Below are positions 26,576 through 34,505 of a stretch of 64,000 nucleotides of DNA, one piece after another. The notes beneath the pieces are model-generated. The model was not told the origin of the DNA. It made no database searches and saw only the letters and a program-made list of their open reading frames with translations. The translations under genes were made by a program, and so were the position numbers. Within the stretch, counting starts at the first letter, position 1; the number at the start of each line of letters is the position of its first letter. Origin of the DNA: Ochrobactrum sp. BTU1 (GTDB lineage: Bacteria; Pseudomonadota; Alphaproteobacteria; Rhizobiales; Rhizobiaceae); NCBI GenBank assembly GCA_018798825.1, contig CP076356.1, positions 310,001 through 374,000 on the forward strand. Direction: 5' to 3'.

Positions 26576-27409
26576 TTACATTTTGGAGACTTCTGCTTCT
26601 TCTTCCTTGAGTAATTCGGGAAGCATCGGCTCGGCCACGGCTTTTAACCATTCGAGATATTCTGGCTGGTTCTTGTCAATGGCCAGACCAATTTCATTCA
26701 CGGCCTCGGTGCTGTCTTGACAGTTATTTTCACGCGGCAGTGCTTCAAGTCCCTTCACATTGCGGCTGAGGGCCACAAAAGGAATGCGATTGATCGGCGC
26801 CACATCCGCGCGTCCCGCCATGATCTCTTCCATCGGAGCCGCTGTTCCCGCGCTCGTCACGCCGCGAAGCGTCGCGTTGGGGAAACGTTCCTTGACCCAA
26901 TTTTCCTCTCCGCCGCCCGTGAAATAGGCAATGGTCACTTCCGGCTTGTCGAAATCGTCAACTGACTTGGCGTCTGAAACCTTTGGGTTGGAAGCCTTGC
27001 CAAATACACACAATGCCGTTCGCGAATAAGTGACGAAATCAACCACTTCCTGCCGTTGCTTGGTCATGGAGAGCGGCGAAATCGTCATGTCCACCTGATT
27101 GGCAGCCAGAACCGGCACTTTGGTTTCATGCGAAACAAGAACTGGAACCAGTTTGACACCAAGCTTCTCGGCGTAAGTCTGTGCAAGTGTCCAGGCTGGT
27201 CCGCGCCATGGCTCGCCTGAGCCGGTGGTATCTTCCACAAGCCAGGGCGGGTTGGCGAGAACGCCAGCGCGTAATTCACCCGACTTCTTGATGGCGTCAA
27301 TACGCGCGCTCTTGCCGGCCGCGGGAACTTCCTGCGCCTGCGCCATGCCAGCAAGTGGCACCATATTCATAGCTGTGGCGGCCACCACTGCCCATAGCAA
27401 ATTTTTCAT
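26576..27409 (-). CDS. polar amino-acid-type ABC solute-binding protein
   Basis: 277-residue periplasmic binding protein (family 3). The ATG at 27409 follows GGGAGGAG and opens a signal peptide ending near GMAQA-QE. Mature landmarks: ELRAGVLANPPWLVEDTTGS, TYAEKLGVKLVPVL and QVDMTISPLSMTKQRQEVVD. First gene of the transporter operon that ends with the GntR regulator. Facing uxuAB suggests a sugar-acid or amino-conjugated sugar-acid ligand rather than a plain amino acid, but that is inference. Confidence 0.93.
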   Translation of the reverse strand: MKNLLWAVVAATAMNMVPLAGMAQAQEVPAAGKSARIDAIKKSGELRAGVLANPPWLVEDTTGSGEPWRGPAWTLAQTYAEKLGVKLVPVLVSHETKVPVLAANQVDMTISPLSMTKQRQEVVDFVTYSRTALCVFGKASNPKVSDAKSVDDFDKPEVTIAYFTGGGEENWVKERFPNATLRGVTSAGTAAPMEEIMAGRADVAPINRIPFVALSRNVKGLEALPRENNCQDSTEAVNEIGLAIDKNQPEYLEWLKAVAEPMLPELLKEEEAEVSKM

Positions 27410-27463
27410 TGAATTCACTCCTCCCATAGCACGGCCAGCACTCCATCTGGCTTTTGATATATT

Positions 27464-27475
27464 CTAGTATACAAG
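27464..27475. promoter_or_regulatory. possible FCD-GntR operator before the binding-protein gene
   Basis: CTAGTATACAAG (reverse CTTGTATACTAG) contains TTGT-AT-ACTA, matching TNGT-NN-ACNA and resembling the TTGGTATACCAA-type sites of UxuR-like regulators. It lies about 55 bases upstream of the ATG at 27409. See also the site at 20939-20948. Confidence 0.45.
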
Positions 27476-28078
27476 ATGCAATACACTTGCAAGGTCTGCC
27501 TAGAAATATGTCTAAATGTATGTTGCTACAGGCTGGATTCTCATCGACACGAAGAGAAGAGTTCGCTGTGTGCAAATCCGCTCACATCCCGTGATTGGCC
27601 GATTGCCCCAATCTGAAAGCTTTAGATTTGGTCTCTCCACCTGTGAAATCAGCAAGGCCACGTTTGGCACTTGAATGGCGGGGTATCAGATCAATGATCG
27701 CCATCGGTGCTAACAAGGAAATCCCGAGCTTTTCCACTTTTTTGCTCCTAATCTTGTCGTCGCAAGGATGCGGTCTTCAAGTCAGCATCCCACTCTGGTG
27801 ATCGCATGAAACATTTCTCGAGAAATTTGCGCTTAAATATGCATCGGTACAACCAAGGTTAGCCCAACTGAACGAAACACTCATCGCCTGCGCCACTGCT
27901 GAGGAAGAATGCTCTCCGCCACGTGGAAGTTTGATGCAAACGTCGCATAAATAGTCGGGATGATCTGAGCTTTGCTCGAAGTTTTGTTTTGGGGATCAAA
28001 ACTCATACAAAAAAAGAGATAATCGCTTGAAAGGACGCTCACGCCCTCCCAACGAAAACAGTGAGTTCGCTCGATTTG
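27476..28078. other. intergenic region of about 600 bases
   Basis: No gene supported. A plus frame at 27595-27801 (68 residues) has no ribosome site or motif. The region separates the transporter operon from the end of the pyridine-type catabolic operon and presumably holds the promoter of the former on its left side. Confidence 0.4.
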
Positions 28079-29614
28079 TCAATTCGCCTTAGTGATGAAG
28101 TCGTAGGCAAATCTTTCGGCGATGGCCTGAATAGCCGCGTGGATAGGGCCGGCGGTCAGGCTTGGCAGAACGGATCCATCGACGACATAGACATTGGCAA
28201 GCCCATTCAGGCGCAGGTCGGGATCGACCACTGCTGCATTGTCCTTGCCCATGCGGCAGGTTCCTGAGGGGTGGTGATGAGTGATTGCTGCCTTGGCAAT
28301 GAAAGCGTCGATATCGTCCTCGGTGTCCACTACACCAGGGAGAATTTCGTGATCGCGCCACTCGTCCAGTTCAGCTCGATGGCCGATCTCTCGCGCTGCC
28401 GCGAGCGCTGCCCTAAACAATAGCCGGTCGTTTTCAGTCTGAAGATATTGCGGGTCAATCTGAAGAGGATCCTCCAGCTCTGCACCGGTTATGCGTACTT
28501 CTCCACGGCTGGTGGGATGTGTCACGCCGAACAGCAAGGAATAGGCACTGCCTGGTTTTGGGGCGGTAAAATGTTCTGACACAATTGGTGCAACGCCGCA
28601 TCCGACGACGATCTCGGGCTGGCCGTCTTTCATCGCGCCATCTGCGCGCATATAGGTCATGCTCTCAGAATGCTGCAGACGAGACGGGGCCAGTTCTTTT
28701 TTTGCAGCATATAGATTTCCCGCGCCAAGCAAGTGATCCATCAGGTTACGGCCGAGTTCAGCCGCGTTGACGCGGCAGGCAACACCAGCCTCTCGCAGCA
28801 CGTCTTCCGGCCCGATCCCGGAACGCATGAGAAGGGCCGGTCCTTCCAGTGCTCCTGCCGAAAGAATGATCTGCTCGGCGGTGATCGTAGCGAGACCTTC
28901 GGGACCAAGAACTTCGATTCCAGTCACGCGTGCGTTGTCGAAGTTGAGATGCCGAGTTCTACTCCTTGTCACCAATGTGAGATTGCGACGCGCACGTACG
29001 CTTGGCGTCAACCATGCTTCGGCGACCGTCACCCGTCGGCCGCCGCGGATCATCAGTGAGTTCGGCGTGACACCTATCATCTGCCCGCTGCTGTGACCGG
29101 GTATACGGGGCAGGCCAAGCGCCGCCCCGGCTTCGATGAAGGAGCGGGTCAGCGGGCTGACTTCCTCGTCCGGAATCCAAACCGGCATAGGACCGTCCTT
29201 GCCGTGGATACCGTCGCCGCCCAGCACATGGTCTTCATTAGCCATGAAGGCGTTTTGCAAGCCCTCCCAACTCCAGCGATCATCGCCTGTTGCTTCCGCC
29301 CAAGCGGCGAAATCGGCAGGGTGACCGCGCATGTAACCCATGGCATGAAGGAGGCTAGACCCGCCAACCGCCTTGCCGCGGGCCCACGCAAAGCTGCGAC
29401 CAGCAGCGTGCTCCTGCGGAACGGTTTTATAGTCCCAGTCGTAAGCGCGATGCTGGATCGCAGGCCACATGGCCGGCTTCCAGATGTCGGGGTCGGTCGG
29501 CTCTCCGCCGGCCTCAATCAGCGCAACTTGACGGGATGGATCCTCGCTGAGCCGTGCGGCGAGAAGAGCGCCAGCAGATCCGGCGCCGATGATTGCCACG
29601 TCGTATTGTGCCAT
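28079..29614 (-). CDS. GMC-family FAD oxidoreductase, candidate pyridoxine 4-oxidase
   Basis: Glucose-methanol-choline family flavoenzyme of 511 residues that oxidises a primary alcohol. The ADP-binding motif is AIIGAGSAGALLAARLSEDP (residues about 7-26), followed by GKAVGGSSLLHAMGYMRGHP (GMC signature 1) and ILSAGALEGPALLMRSGIGP (signature 2). The C-terminal active-site block is HHHPSGTCRMG. Known GMC enzymes include the pyridoxine 4-oxidases of Microbacterium and Mesorhizobium. Co-location with a pyridoxamine-pyruvate aminotransferase makes that activity the best guess, with choline- or aryl-alcohol-type substrates as alternatives. Starts five bases after the NicX-like gene, last in the operon. 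Confidence 0.85.
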   Translation of the reverse strand: MAQYDVAIIGAGSAGALLAARLSEDPSRQVALIEAGGEPTDPDIWKPAMWPAIQHRAYDWDYKTVPQEHAAGRSFAWARGKAVGGSSLLHAMGYMRGHPADFAAWAEATGDDRWSWEGLQNAFMANEDHVLGGDGIHGKDGPMPVWIPDEEVSPLTRSFIEAGAALGLPRIPGHSSGQMIGVTPNSLMIRGGRRVTVAEAWLTPSVRARRNLTLVTRSRTRHLNFDNARVTGIEVLGPEGLATITAEQIILSAGALEGPALLMRSGIGPEDVLREAGVACRVNAAELGRNLMDHLLGAGNLYAAKKELAPSRLQHSESMTYMRADGAMKDGQPEIVVGCGVAPIVSEHFTAPKPGSAYSLLFGVTHPTSRGEVRITGAELEDPLQIDPQYLQTENDRLLFRAALAAAREIGHRAELDEWRDHEILPGVVDTEDDIDAFIAKAAITHHHPSGTCRMGKDNAAVVDPDLRLNGLANVYVVDGSVLPSLTAGPIHAAIQAIAERFAYDFITKAN

Positions 29615-29618
29615 CGAC

Positions 29619-30662
29619 TTACTTCTGATCCGCAGGAACGACGACACCTGCCAATGTCATGACTTCGCCATCAAGAGAGACAGAACAATTGCGAAGCGGA
29701 ATGTCGAGGTGGCATGGTGTGTCGCGATCGCCGCCCGCCTCGGTATTGGGACCCGACGACCACAGGAAGTTGCCTGCGAAGGAGCGAGCATCCATGCCGA
29801 GCTGGGCCTCGGGATTGTAAAGGCCGAGCACAGTCCAGTTGGCACGGTTTTCCAGACCCCAGCCAACATGAGCCATGGCATAGGCGCGGGGATCATTGAA
29901 ACTCTCTATGAACTTGCGCATGAACTCAGCGTCGTATCCACCTTTGATATCGACGATAAAGCCCTTCTCGATGGTGACGGTAATTGGCGCGCGAGCGTAT
30001 TTCTTGAACGGTAGCAGAATGTCGCCTTCATCGATGACGATGGTGCCTTCGGCGCTACCTTCATCGGGCCATCGGGCGGAAAAGCAACTTGGCCAGTGAT
30101 CCCAGCGGCCAGGTTCATCGGCAAGACCATATTGCGTGAGAACCGGATATTGCCCAAGGCGGCAGCGAAAATCCGTGCCGGCATCCGAGGTCACGTGCAT
30201 TTCCTTCGCCGCACCGATCTTCTTGGCTGCAGCGAGTACGCGGAGCTTGTCTTGCGGACGCGGAATCTGGCGCATCATGATTGCTGGCGGTTCGACCGCC
30301 AGCAGCATGCGCGTTCCCGATTTCAACACTTCCTCCTGTTCTTTGGAAAACAACAGCTGCAACGTGTCGATCACCATATCGGATGCCATGAGGCAGGCCA
30401 ATGCCGCTGAATTGCCGTCGAGTGGCGTCTTGCCAATATAACCCGACTTGTCAGGCGAAATTGCCTTCTCGCTGTTGACTGGAGCAAGGTTCAGTTCAGT
30501 CACGATTGCGCCGAGATCGGAAGCCGCGAGCTTGGCGATATAGGCGATCTGCTTGTTGCTGTCGTCACTCGTCAGAATCGTGACCTGTTCACCAGCTTTC
30601 AGGTTGCACATTTCGAGCACCTGTCTCCAGCCCTTCAGGAACTGAGCGTCGCTGATTGACAT
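29619..30662 (-). CDS. 2,5-dihydroxypyridine 5,6-dioxygenase-like (NicX type)
   Basis: Fe(II) ring-cleaving dioxygenase of the NicX type (M29-peptidase-like fold), 347 residues. Nicotinate pathways use it to open 2,5-dihydroxypyridine to N-formylmaleamate. The metal ligands I recall for Pseudomonas putida NicX (His265, Ser302, His318, Asp320) fall at the same numbers here: His265 in AMAHVGWGL, Ser302 in LWSSGPNTE, His318 and Asp320 in CHLDIPLRNC. The ADEPGRWDHWPS block is also shared. The ATG at 30662 has a GGAGG site nine bases upstream. In this cluster the true substrate may be a substituted 2,5-dihydroxypyridine derived from vitamin B6. Confidence 0.88.
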   Translation of the reverse strand: MSISDAQFLKGWRQVLEMCNLKAGEQVTILTSDDSNKQIAYIAKLAASDLGAIVTELNLAPVNSEKAISPDKSGYIGKTPLDGNSAALACLMASDMVIDTLQLLFSKEQEEVLKSGTRMLLAVEPPAIMMRQIPRPQDKLRVLAAAKKIGAAKEMHVTSDAGTDFRCRLGQYPVLTQYGLADEPGRWDHWPSCFSARWPDEGSAEGTIVIDEGDILLPFKKYARAPITVTIEKGFIVDIKGGYDAEFMRKFIESFNDPRAYAMAHVGWGLENRANWTVLGLYNPEAQLGMDARSFAGNFLWSSGPNTEAGGDRDTPCHLDIPLRNCSVSLDGEVMTLAGVVVPADQK

Positions 30663-30803
30663 GATATGATACCTCCATAGGGCGTCTGCCCGTTTGACAT
30701 TGTGGCTGCACCAAAGAGCACGTCGGTCAGGCCCGCTGAAAACGTGCGCTCTATTGGTTGTTGTTATTTTTCTCGTGCAGCCGGTTCCCACTGTTTTGGG
30801 TTG

Positions 30804-31319
30804 TTAGAGCGCGTTTTGATTAGCCAGTGTAAAGAAGTTACGGTTGTAGTGCAGCAGCGGCGACGTCTCGGGTCCGAAGCGGATTGCCTTAACATTGCCA
30901 ATGAAAATCGAATGACTGTCCGTCTCCGAAACTGTGGCGATCTCGCAATCAAGATTGGCCATTGCGTCATCAAGAGCAGGAGCGCCAGTCGCAAGACGCG
31001 TCCAGCGATAAGGCGCGAACTTGTCATCGCCCAGCTGTCCGATCTGGCCTGCAAAGCGCATGGCGACTTCGCGCTGGCAGTCGGCGAGAATATTCACGCA
31101 GAAGCTTCCGGCTGAGGTGATGGCTTTATGCGCTTCACCGAAACGATTTACACAAACAAGCATCGAAGGCGGCGTCAGCGACATAGAGCAGACGGCAGTT
31201 GCCGTCAGGCCGCGCTGTTGATCGCCTTCGCCGGCGGTGATGATGTTAACTGTCGCTGCAAGCTGTCGCATGGCGGAACGAAAATCATCGGTCAGCTGAT
31301 CAGTGGCTGGCTGGATCAT
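30804..31319 (-). CDS. flavin reductase, HpaC/NtaB type
   Basis: Short-chain flavin reductase (split-barrel flavin reductase-like domain) of 171 residues that would supply FADH2 or FMNH2 to a partner monooxygenase. Family landmarks: VNIITAGEGDQQRGLTATAV, then PPSMLVCVNR and FCVNILADCQREVAMRFAG, and the C-terminal PLLHYNRNFF. The likely partner is the HpaB-like monooxygenase at 34506-35993 in the same cluster. Its start overlaps the end of the amidase at 31316 by four bases. A gap of 141 bases separates it from the NicX-like gene. Confidence 0.9.
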   Translation of the reverse strand: MIQPATDQLTDDFRSAMRQLAATVNIITAGEGDQQRGLTATAVCSMSLTPPSMLVCVNRFGEAHKAITSAGSFCVNILADCQREVAMRFAGQIGQLGDDKFAPYRWTRLATGAPALDDAMANLDCEIATVSETDSHSIFIGNVKAIRFGPETSPLLHYNRNFFTLANQNAL

Positions 31320-32617
31320 AGGGTGCCTCCTTTTTCAGCAAGCACGGTTTCAAGGAAGAGCGCCGCAGATGCAAGGCGGTGGTCCGCGCCACGTGCACCT
31401 ACAAGCTGGACGCCGACGGGCAATCCGTTCGGGCCCCTGCCTGCCGGAAGACAGATGAGCGGTACCTGCAGAACACTCCACAGCCGGTTGAAAATCGGAT
31501 CGCCCGTCGGCGCTCCCTCAGGCGCTTCGCCGGGAGCTGCGAGGGTCAGAACTGCGTCGAAACGCGAAAGGATCGCGTCCATCATCAGGCGGCAGCCCGG
31601 GATTTCGAGCATGGCCGCGCGATAACGGTTTTCGTCGACGCGACCTTGATCCTCCATCATGGCGCGGGTAACGGGCGTCAGGCGATCCCAGTGACGGCTG
31701 GTCTCGAAGATCAGAGACTGTGTGACTTCCCATCCCATGACGGCTTCATGCAAATCGAAGATTCCGTCAAACCATGACGGCGCAGTCAACACGGTAACAT
31801 CTGCGCCAGCGGCCTGCGCAAGCGATGCCAGTCGGTTGACAATGTCGATTGCATAAGCTTCCGCCTTATTCAGACGCGTTCCGAGCAAAATGCCGATGCG
31901 AGGGCGTTGAGGAGGTGTCAGGTCAGTGAGTTCGGATTTGCCGCTCAACACCGCAGCGCAATAAGCAGCATCTCCAATATTGCGGCTGAGAATACCGAGC
32001 GTATCCAGCCCATGGCACAGCACCTTGATCCCCACCGTATTAATCGCACCGAAGGTTGGTTTAAAGGCGGTCACACCGCAAAAGCTTGCCGGGCGAATTA
32101 CCGAACCGGAAGTCTGCGTACCATAGGCCAAAGGCACCATGCCAGCGGCTACCGCTGCACAGGAACCCGATGATGATCCGCCCGGTGTGTGCGCCGGATT
32201 GTGTGGGTTGCGGGTCTTGTTCGGGCTCGCCATTGCAAGTTCGGTACTCACCGTCTTTCCCAGGATCAAGCCGCCCGCATTGCGGGTAATCTGCACGGCC
32301 GGGGCGTCCCACGGCGGCTGAAAGCCCTCATAGATACTCGTGCCATAGCCGGTCGGCATATCGGCCGTGTCAATGACGTCCTTGACGCCGATCGGGACGC
32401 CAATCAGTGGCCCTGTGGCTTGAGCCGCATCCATCACATCTGCGGTAGCTCGTGCCTTTGCAGCGTCAAGATGCTGCCATGCCATGATCGGTTCGTCTTT
32501 ATTGGCAATGCATTCAAGATATGCTTCCGTTACCACACGGGCGGTGAGGACGCCTGAAGACACCGCAGCGGCGACTTCGCGAGCATTCAGGGCAAGGATT
32601 TCAGCGTTCTTCATCAA
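31316..32617 (-). CDS. amidase, amidase-signature family (first of two)
   Basis: Hydrolyses an amide bond. 433 residues with the complete Ser-cisSer-Lys triad: Lys79 in GVPIGVKDVID, Ser148 in GGSSSGS and Ser172 in TSGSVIRPASFCG. The substrate is unknown. In this cluster it could hydrolyse an N-acyl or maleamate-type amide produced by pyridine ring opening, the role played in nicotinate pathways by the unrelated NicD and NicF. Two ATGs stand in tandem at the start. Lies eight bases after the second amidase and overlaps the flavin reductase. Confidence 0.9.
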   Translation of the reverse strand: MMKNAEILALNAREVAAAVSSGVLTARVVTEAYLECIANKDEPIMAWQHLDAAKARATADVMDAAQATGPLIGVPIGVKDVIDTADMPTGYGTSIYEGFQPPWDAPAVQITRNAGGLILGKTVSTELAMASPNKTRNPHNPAHTPGGSSSGSCAAVAAGMVPLAYGTQTSGSVIRPASFCGVTAFKPTFGAINTVGIKVLCHGLDTLGILSRNIGDAAYCAAVLSGKSELTDLTPPQRPRIGILLGTRLNKAEAYAIDIVNRLASLAQAAGADVTVLTAPSWFDGIFDLHEAVMGWEVTQSLIFETSRHWDRLTPVTRAMMEDQGRVDENRYRAAMLEIPGCRLMMDAILSRFDAVLTLAAPGEAPEGAPTGDPIFNRLWSVLQVPLICLPAGRGPNGLPVGVQLVGARGADHRLASAALFLETVLAEKGGTL

Positions 32618-32625
32618 ACAATTCC

Positions 32626-34044
32626 TCAGCCGAATAAAGATGGGCGCCGGTTGCTCCAGGGAGCGGCGCGTTCAAGCTCCGCAGCCAGCGCGAAAAGCAA
32701 TGCGTCTTTTCCAAAGGCTGCACCCAGGTGCGAGCCGATTGGTAAGCCATTGGAACTCATGCCAAGTGGGACCGACATTGCCGGGCAGCCAGATGTGTTG
32801 AAAACGGCAGTGAAAGGCGAATGTGACCAGAACAGATCGTAGAATTCATCGATGTTCTTGCCCTGACCAGCAAGCTTTCCCAACAACGGTGCGGGTTCTG
32901 CGCTGGCAGGCGTCAGCATGATGTCATAGGTGCTGAAGAAGCGTGCGAGGGCGCGCGACGAGGCATGGAGCTGGTTGACGGCCCACAAATAGCGCGTGCC
33001 GGGCAACGCTAAGGCTTCTCTGACCCATTGCTGATTAACGGGTTCAAGCATAGCGATATTGGCCGAGGACACATCGCCGCCGCTAACCCCTAAAGCCACA
33101 TTGACGCCAACAATGATGCGCCACGCCGATTTGAGTGCATCTGCATCATAGCCTGCATCAACAACCTCTTCGACGCTGTGTCCGAGGTCTTCTAAAAGCC
33201 GCGCCGTGGAGCGCACGCTTTCAACCATTTCGGGTTCGATAGGACTGCCGTCCGGCGAAGCGACAATCATCGCAACTTTGAGGCGCGGCGGTGTCTTGTC
33301 GAGAGCCGCCAAATAGCTGCCTGGCGTCGCGGGGGAGGCCCAGGGGTCGCCGAGATCGCTGCCGCTTGTCACGTCGAGCATGGCGGCACTATCGCGGACA
33401 GACCAGGTGACGGCATGTGGTGTCGACATGCCACCAATGGCTTCAGCTGCGGCGGGCCCGACCGGATTGACCAGTCGCGATGGCTTGAGACCAAAAAGCC
33501 CGCAATGGCTTGCAGGCAAGCGCGTGGAGCCCGCGCCGTCCGAACTGTTGGCAAGCGGCACCATGCCGCTTGAGACAGCTGCGGCCGAACCCCCGGATGA
33601 GCCGCCAGCGGTTCGGCTGATGTCCCACGGATTGCGGGTTGGACCGAAGGCATCGGATTCGGTTGTGAAGCTCAGCGCAAATTCAGGCGTATTGGATTTG
33701 CCGACAATCACCATACCCGCCGCCTTGTAGCGCGCGGTGATGGTGGAATCGCGTTTGCTGACGGCATGTCGCAGCAATTCCGATCCGCTAGACAGAAGCA
33801 TACCTGACGCTTCGAACCCCGTGTTCTTCAACAACATCGGAACACCTGAAAGCGGGCCTTGCGCCAAGCCGTCGGCGACCTGCTTTCGCGCGAGATCATA
33901 ATGTGGATGCACGACGGCATTGAGTTGCGGGTTGAGCCGCTCGATCCGTTGGATAGTGGTTTCGAGGACTTCGCTTGCGCTGATCTCGTTGCCGGAGATC
34001 AGAGCGGAGATTGCGAGCCCATCGAGTTTCGCCAGATCATTCAT
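32626..34044 (-). CDS. amidase, amidase-signature family (second of two)
   Basis: 472-residue amidase with triad Lys73 (GVPMLLKNTG), Ser149 (GGSSGGS) and Ser173 (GAGSTRLPASHCG). Its sequence differs clearly from the neighbouring amidase, so the two are not a recent duplication and probably hydrolyse different amides. This fits two successive deamidations after ring cleavage. Starts four bases after the SnoaL-like gene stop. Confidence 0.9.
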   Translation of the reverse strand: MNDLAKLDGLAISALISGNEISASEVLETTIQRIERLNPQLNAVVHPHYDLARKQVADGLAQGPLSGVPMLLKNTGFEASGMLLSSGSELLRHAVSKRDSTITARYKAAGMVIVGKSNTPEFALSFTTESDAFGPTRNPWDISRTAGGSSGGSAAAVSSGMVPLANSSDGAGSTRLPASHCGLFGLKPSRLVNPVGPAAAEAIGGMSTPHAVTWSVRDSAAMLDVTSGSDLGDPWASPATPGSYLAALDKTPPRLKVAMIVASPDGSPIEPEMVESVRSTARLLEDLGHSVEEVVDAGYDADALKSAWRIIVGVNVALGVSGGDVSSANIAMLEPVNQQWVREALALPGTRYLWAVNQLHASSRALARFFSTYDIMLTPASAEPAPLLGKLAGQGKNIDEFYDLFWSHSPFTAVFNTSGCPAMSVPLGMSSNGLPIGSHLGAAFGKDALLFALAAELERAAPWSNRRPSLFG

Positions 34045-34048
34045 CGTC

Positions 34049-34438
34049 TCAACTCATCTGCGCTTTGAATAGATCGAGATCCCACATGTCTTTGGTACCC
34101 GCCAGGAGACCATCGTGGAACTCGAATATATGCAGGCCGTCAAGCGCGATCTGGCGAGGTTGAACGTTGTCGCCACGCGGTGTGAATGTGCCAGTCATGT
34201 GATAGGGAACCGCAACTTGATTGCCAGAGCGGATATAACCGCGCCGTTCCCATGCAACATCGGGCAACATACGCCAGAAGCCGGTTAGGCCCTCGGCGAG
34301 GGCAAAATGTCCCTGGCGGCGTTTTGCCATGGCGACTTCCTCATGCCAGCCATCGGCGTGATAAAGCGAAGCCGCTCCTTCGGCATCGCGCGAAGTGTAA
34401 GCGCTATAAAAGCGGTCGATAAGCGTGGACTGATCCAT
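34049..34438 (-). CDS. SnoaL/NTF2-like small protein
   Basis: 129 residues of the NTF2-like alpha+beta barrel fold: FYSAYTSRDAEGAASLYHAD near the N-terminus, GLTGFWRMLPDVAWERRGYI in the middle and LDGLHIFEFHDGLLAGTKDM at the end. Members act as isomerases, cyclases or hydrolases, or have no known activity. The ATG at 34438 has GGAG upstream; earlier in-frame ATGs at 34453 and 34486 are less likely. It starts about 26 bases beyond a strong intrinsic terminator, an odd position for an operon gene. Confidence 0.78.
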   Translation of the reverse strand: MDQSTLIDRFYSAYTSRDAEGAASLYHADGWHEEVAMAKRRQGHFALAEGLTGFWRMLPDVAWERRGYIRSGNQVAVPYHMTGTFTPRGDNVQPRQIALDGLHIFEFHDGLLAGTKDMWDLDLFKAQMS

Positions 34439-34463
34439 CGCAATCTCCAACATGTCGCGAAAG

Positions 34464-34495
34464 AAAAAACCCCGCCCGATTGGCACCAGGCGGGG
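34464..34495 (-). terminator. strong rho-independent terminator inside the catabolic cluster
   Basis: Read on the minus strand: CCCCGCC (34495-34489), loop, GGCGGGG (34476-34470), then TTTTTT (34469-34464). A 7-bp all-GC stem followed by six U is a good intrinsic terminator. It lies 10 bases after the monooxygenase stop and before the SnoaL-like start, so downstream genes depend on read-through or another promoter. Confidence 0.85.
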
Positions 34496-34505
34496 TGGCC
34501 AGAGC

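Noticed and set aside
27595..27801. Plus-strand frame of 68 codons in the 600-base gap
   Set aside because: No ribosome site and no neighbour in the same direction; composition not protein-like.
28028..28052. Similarity of the CGCTCACGCC words near 1845 and 28038 as a dispersed repeat
   Set aside because: Only about 10 bases are shared and the flanks differ; chance is sufficient.
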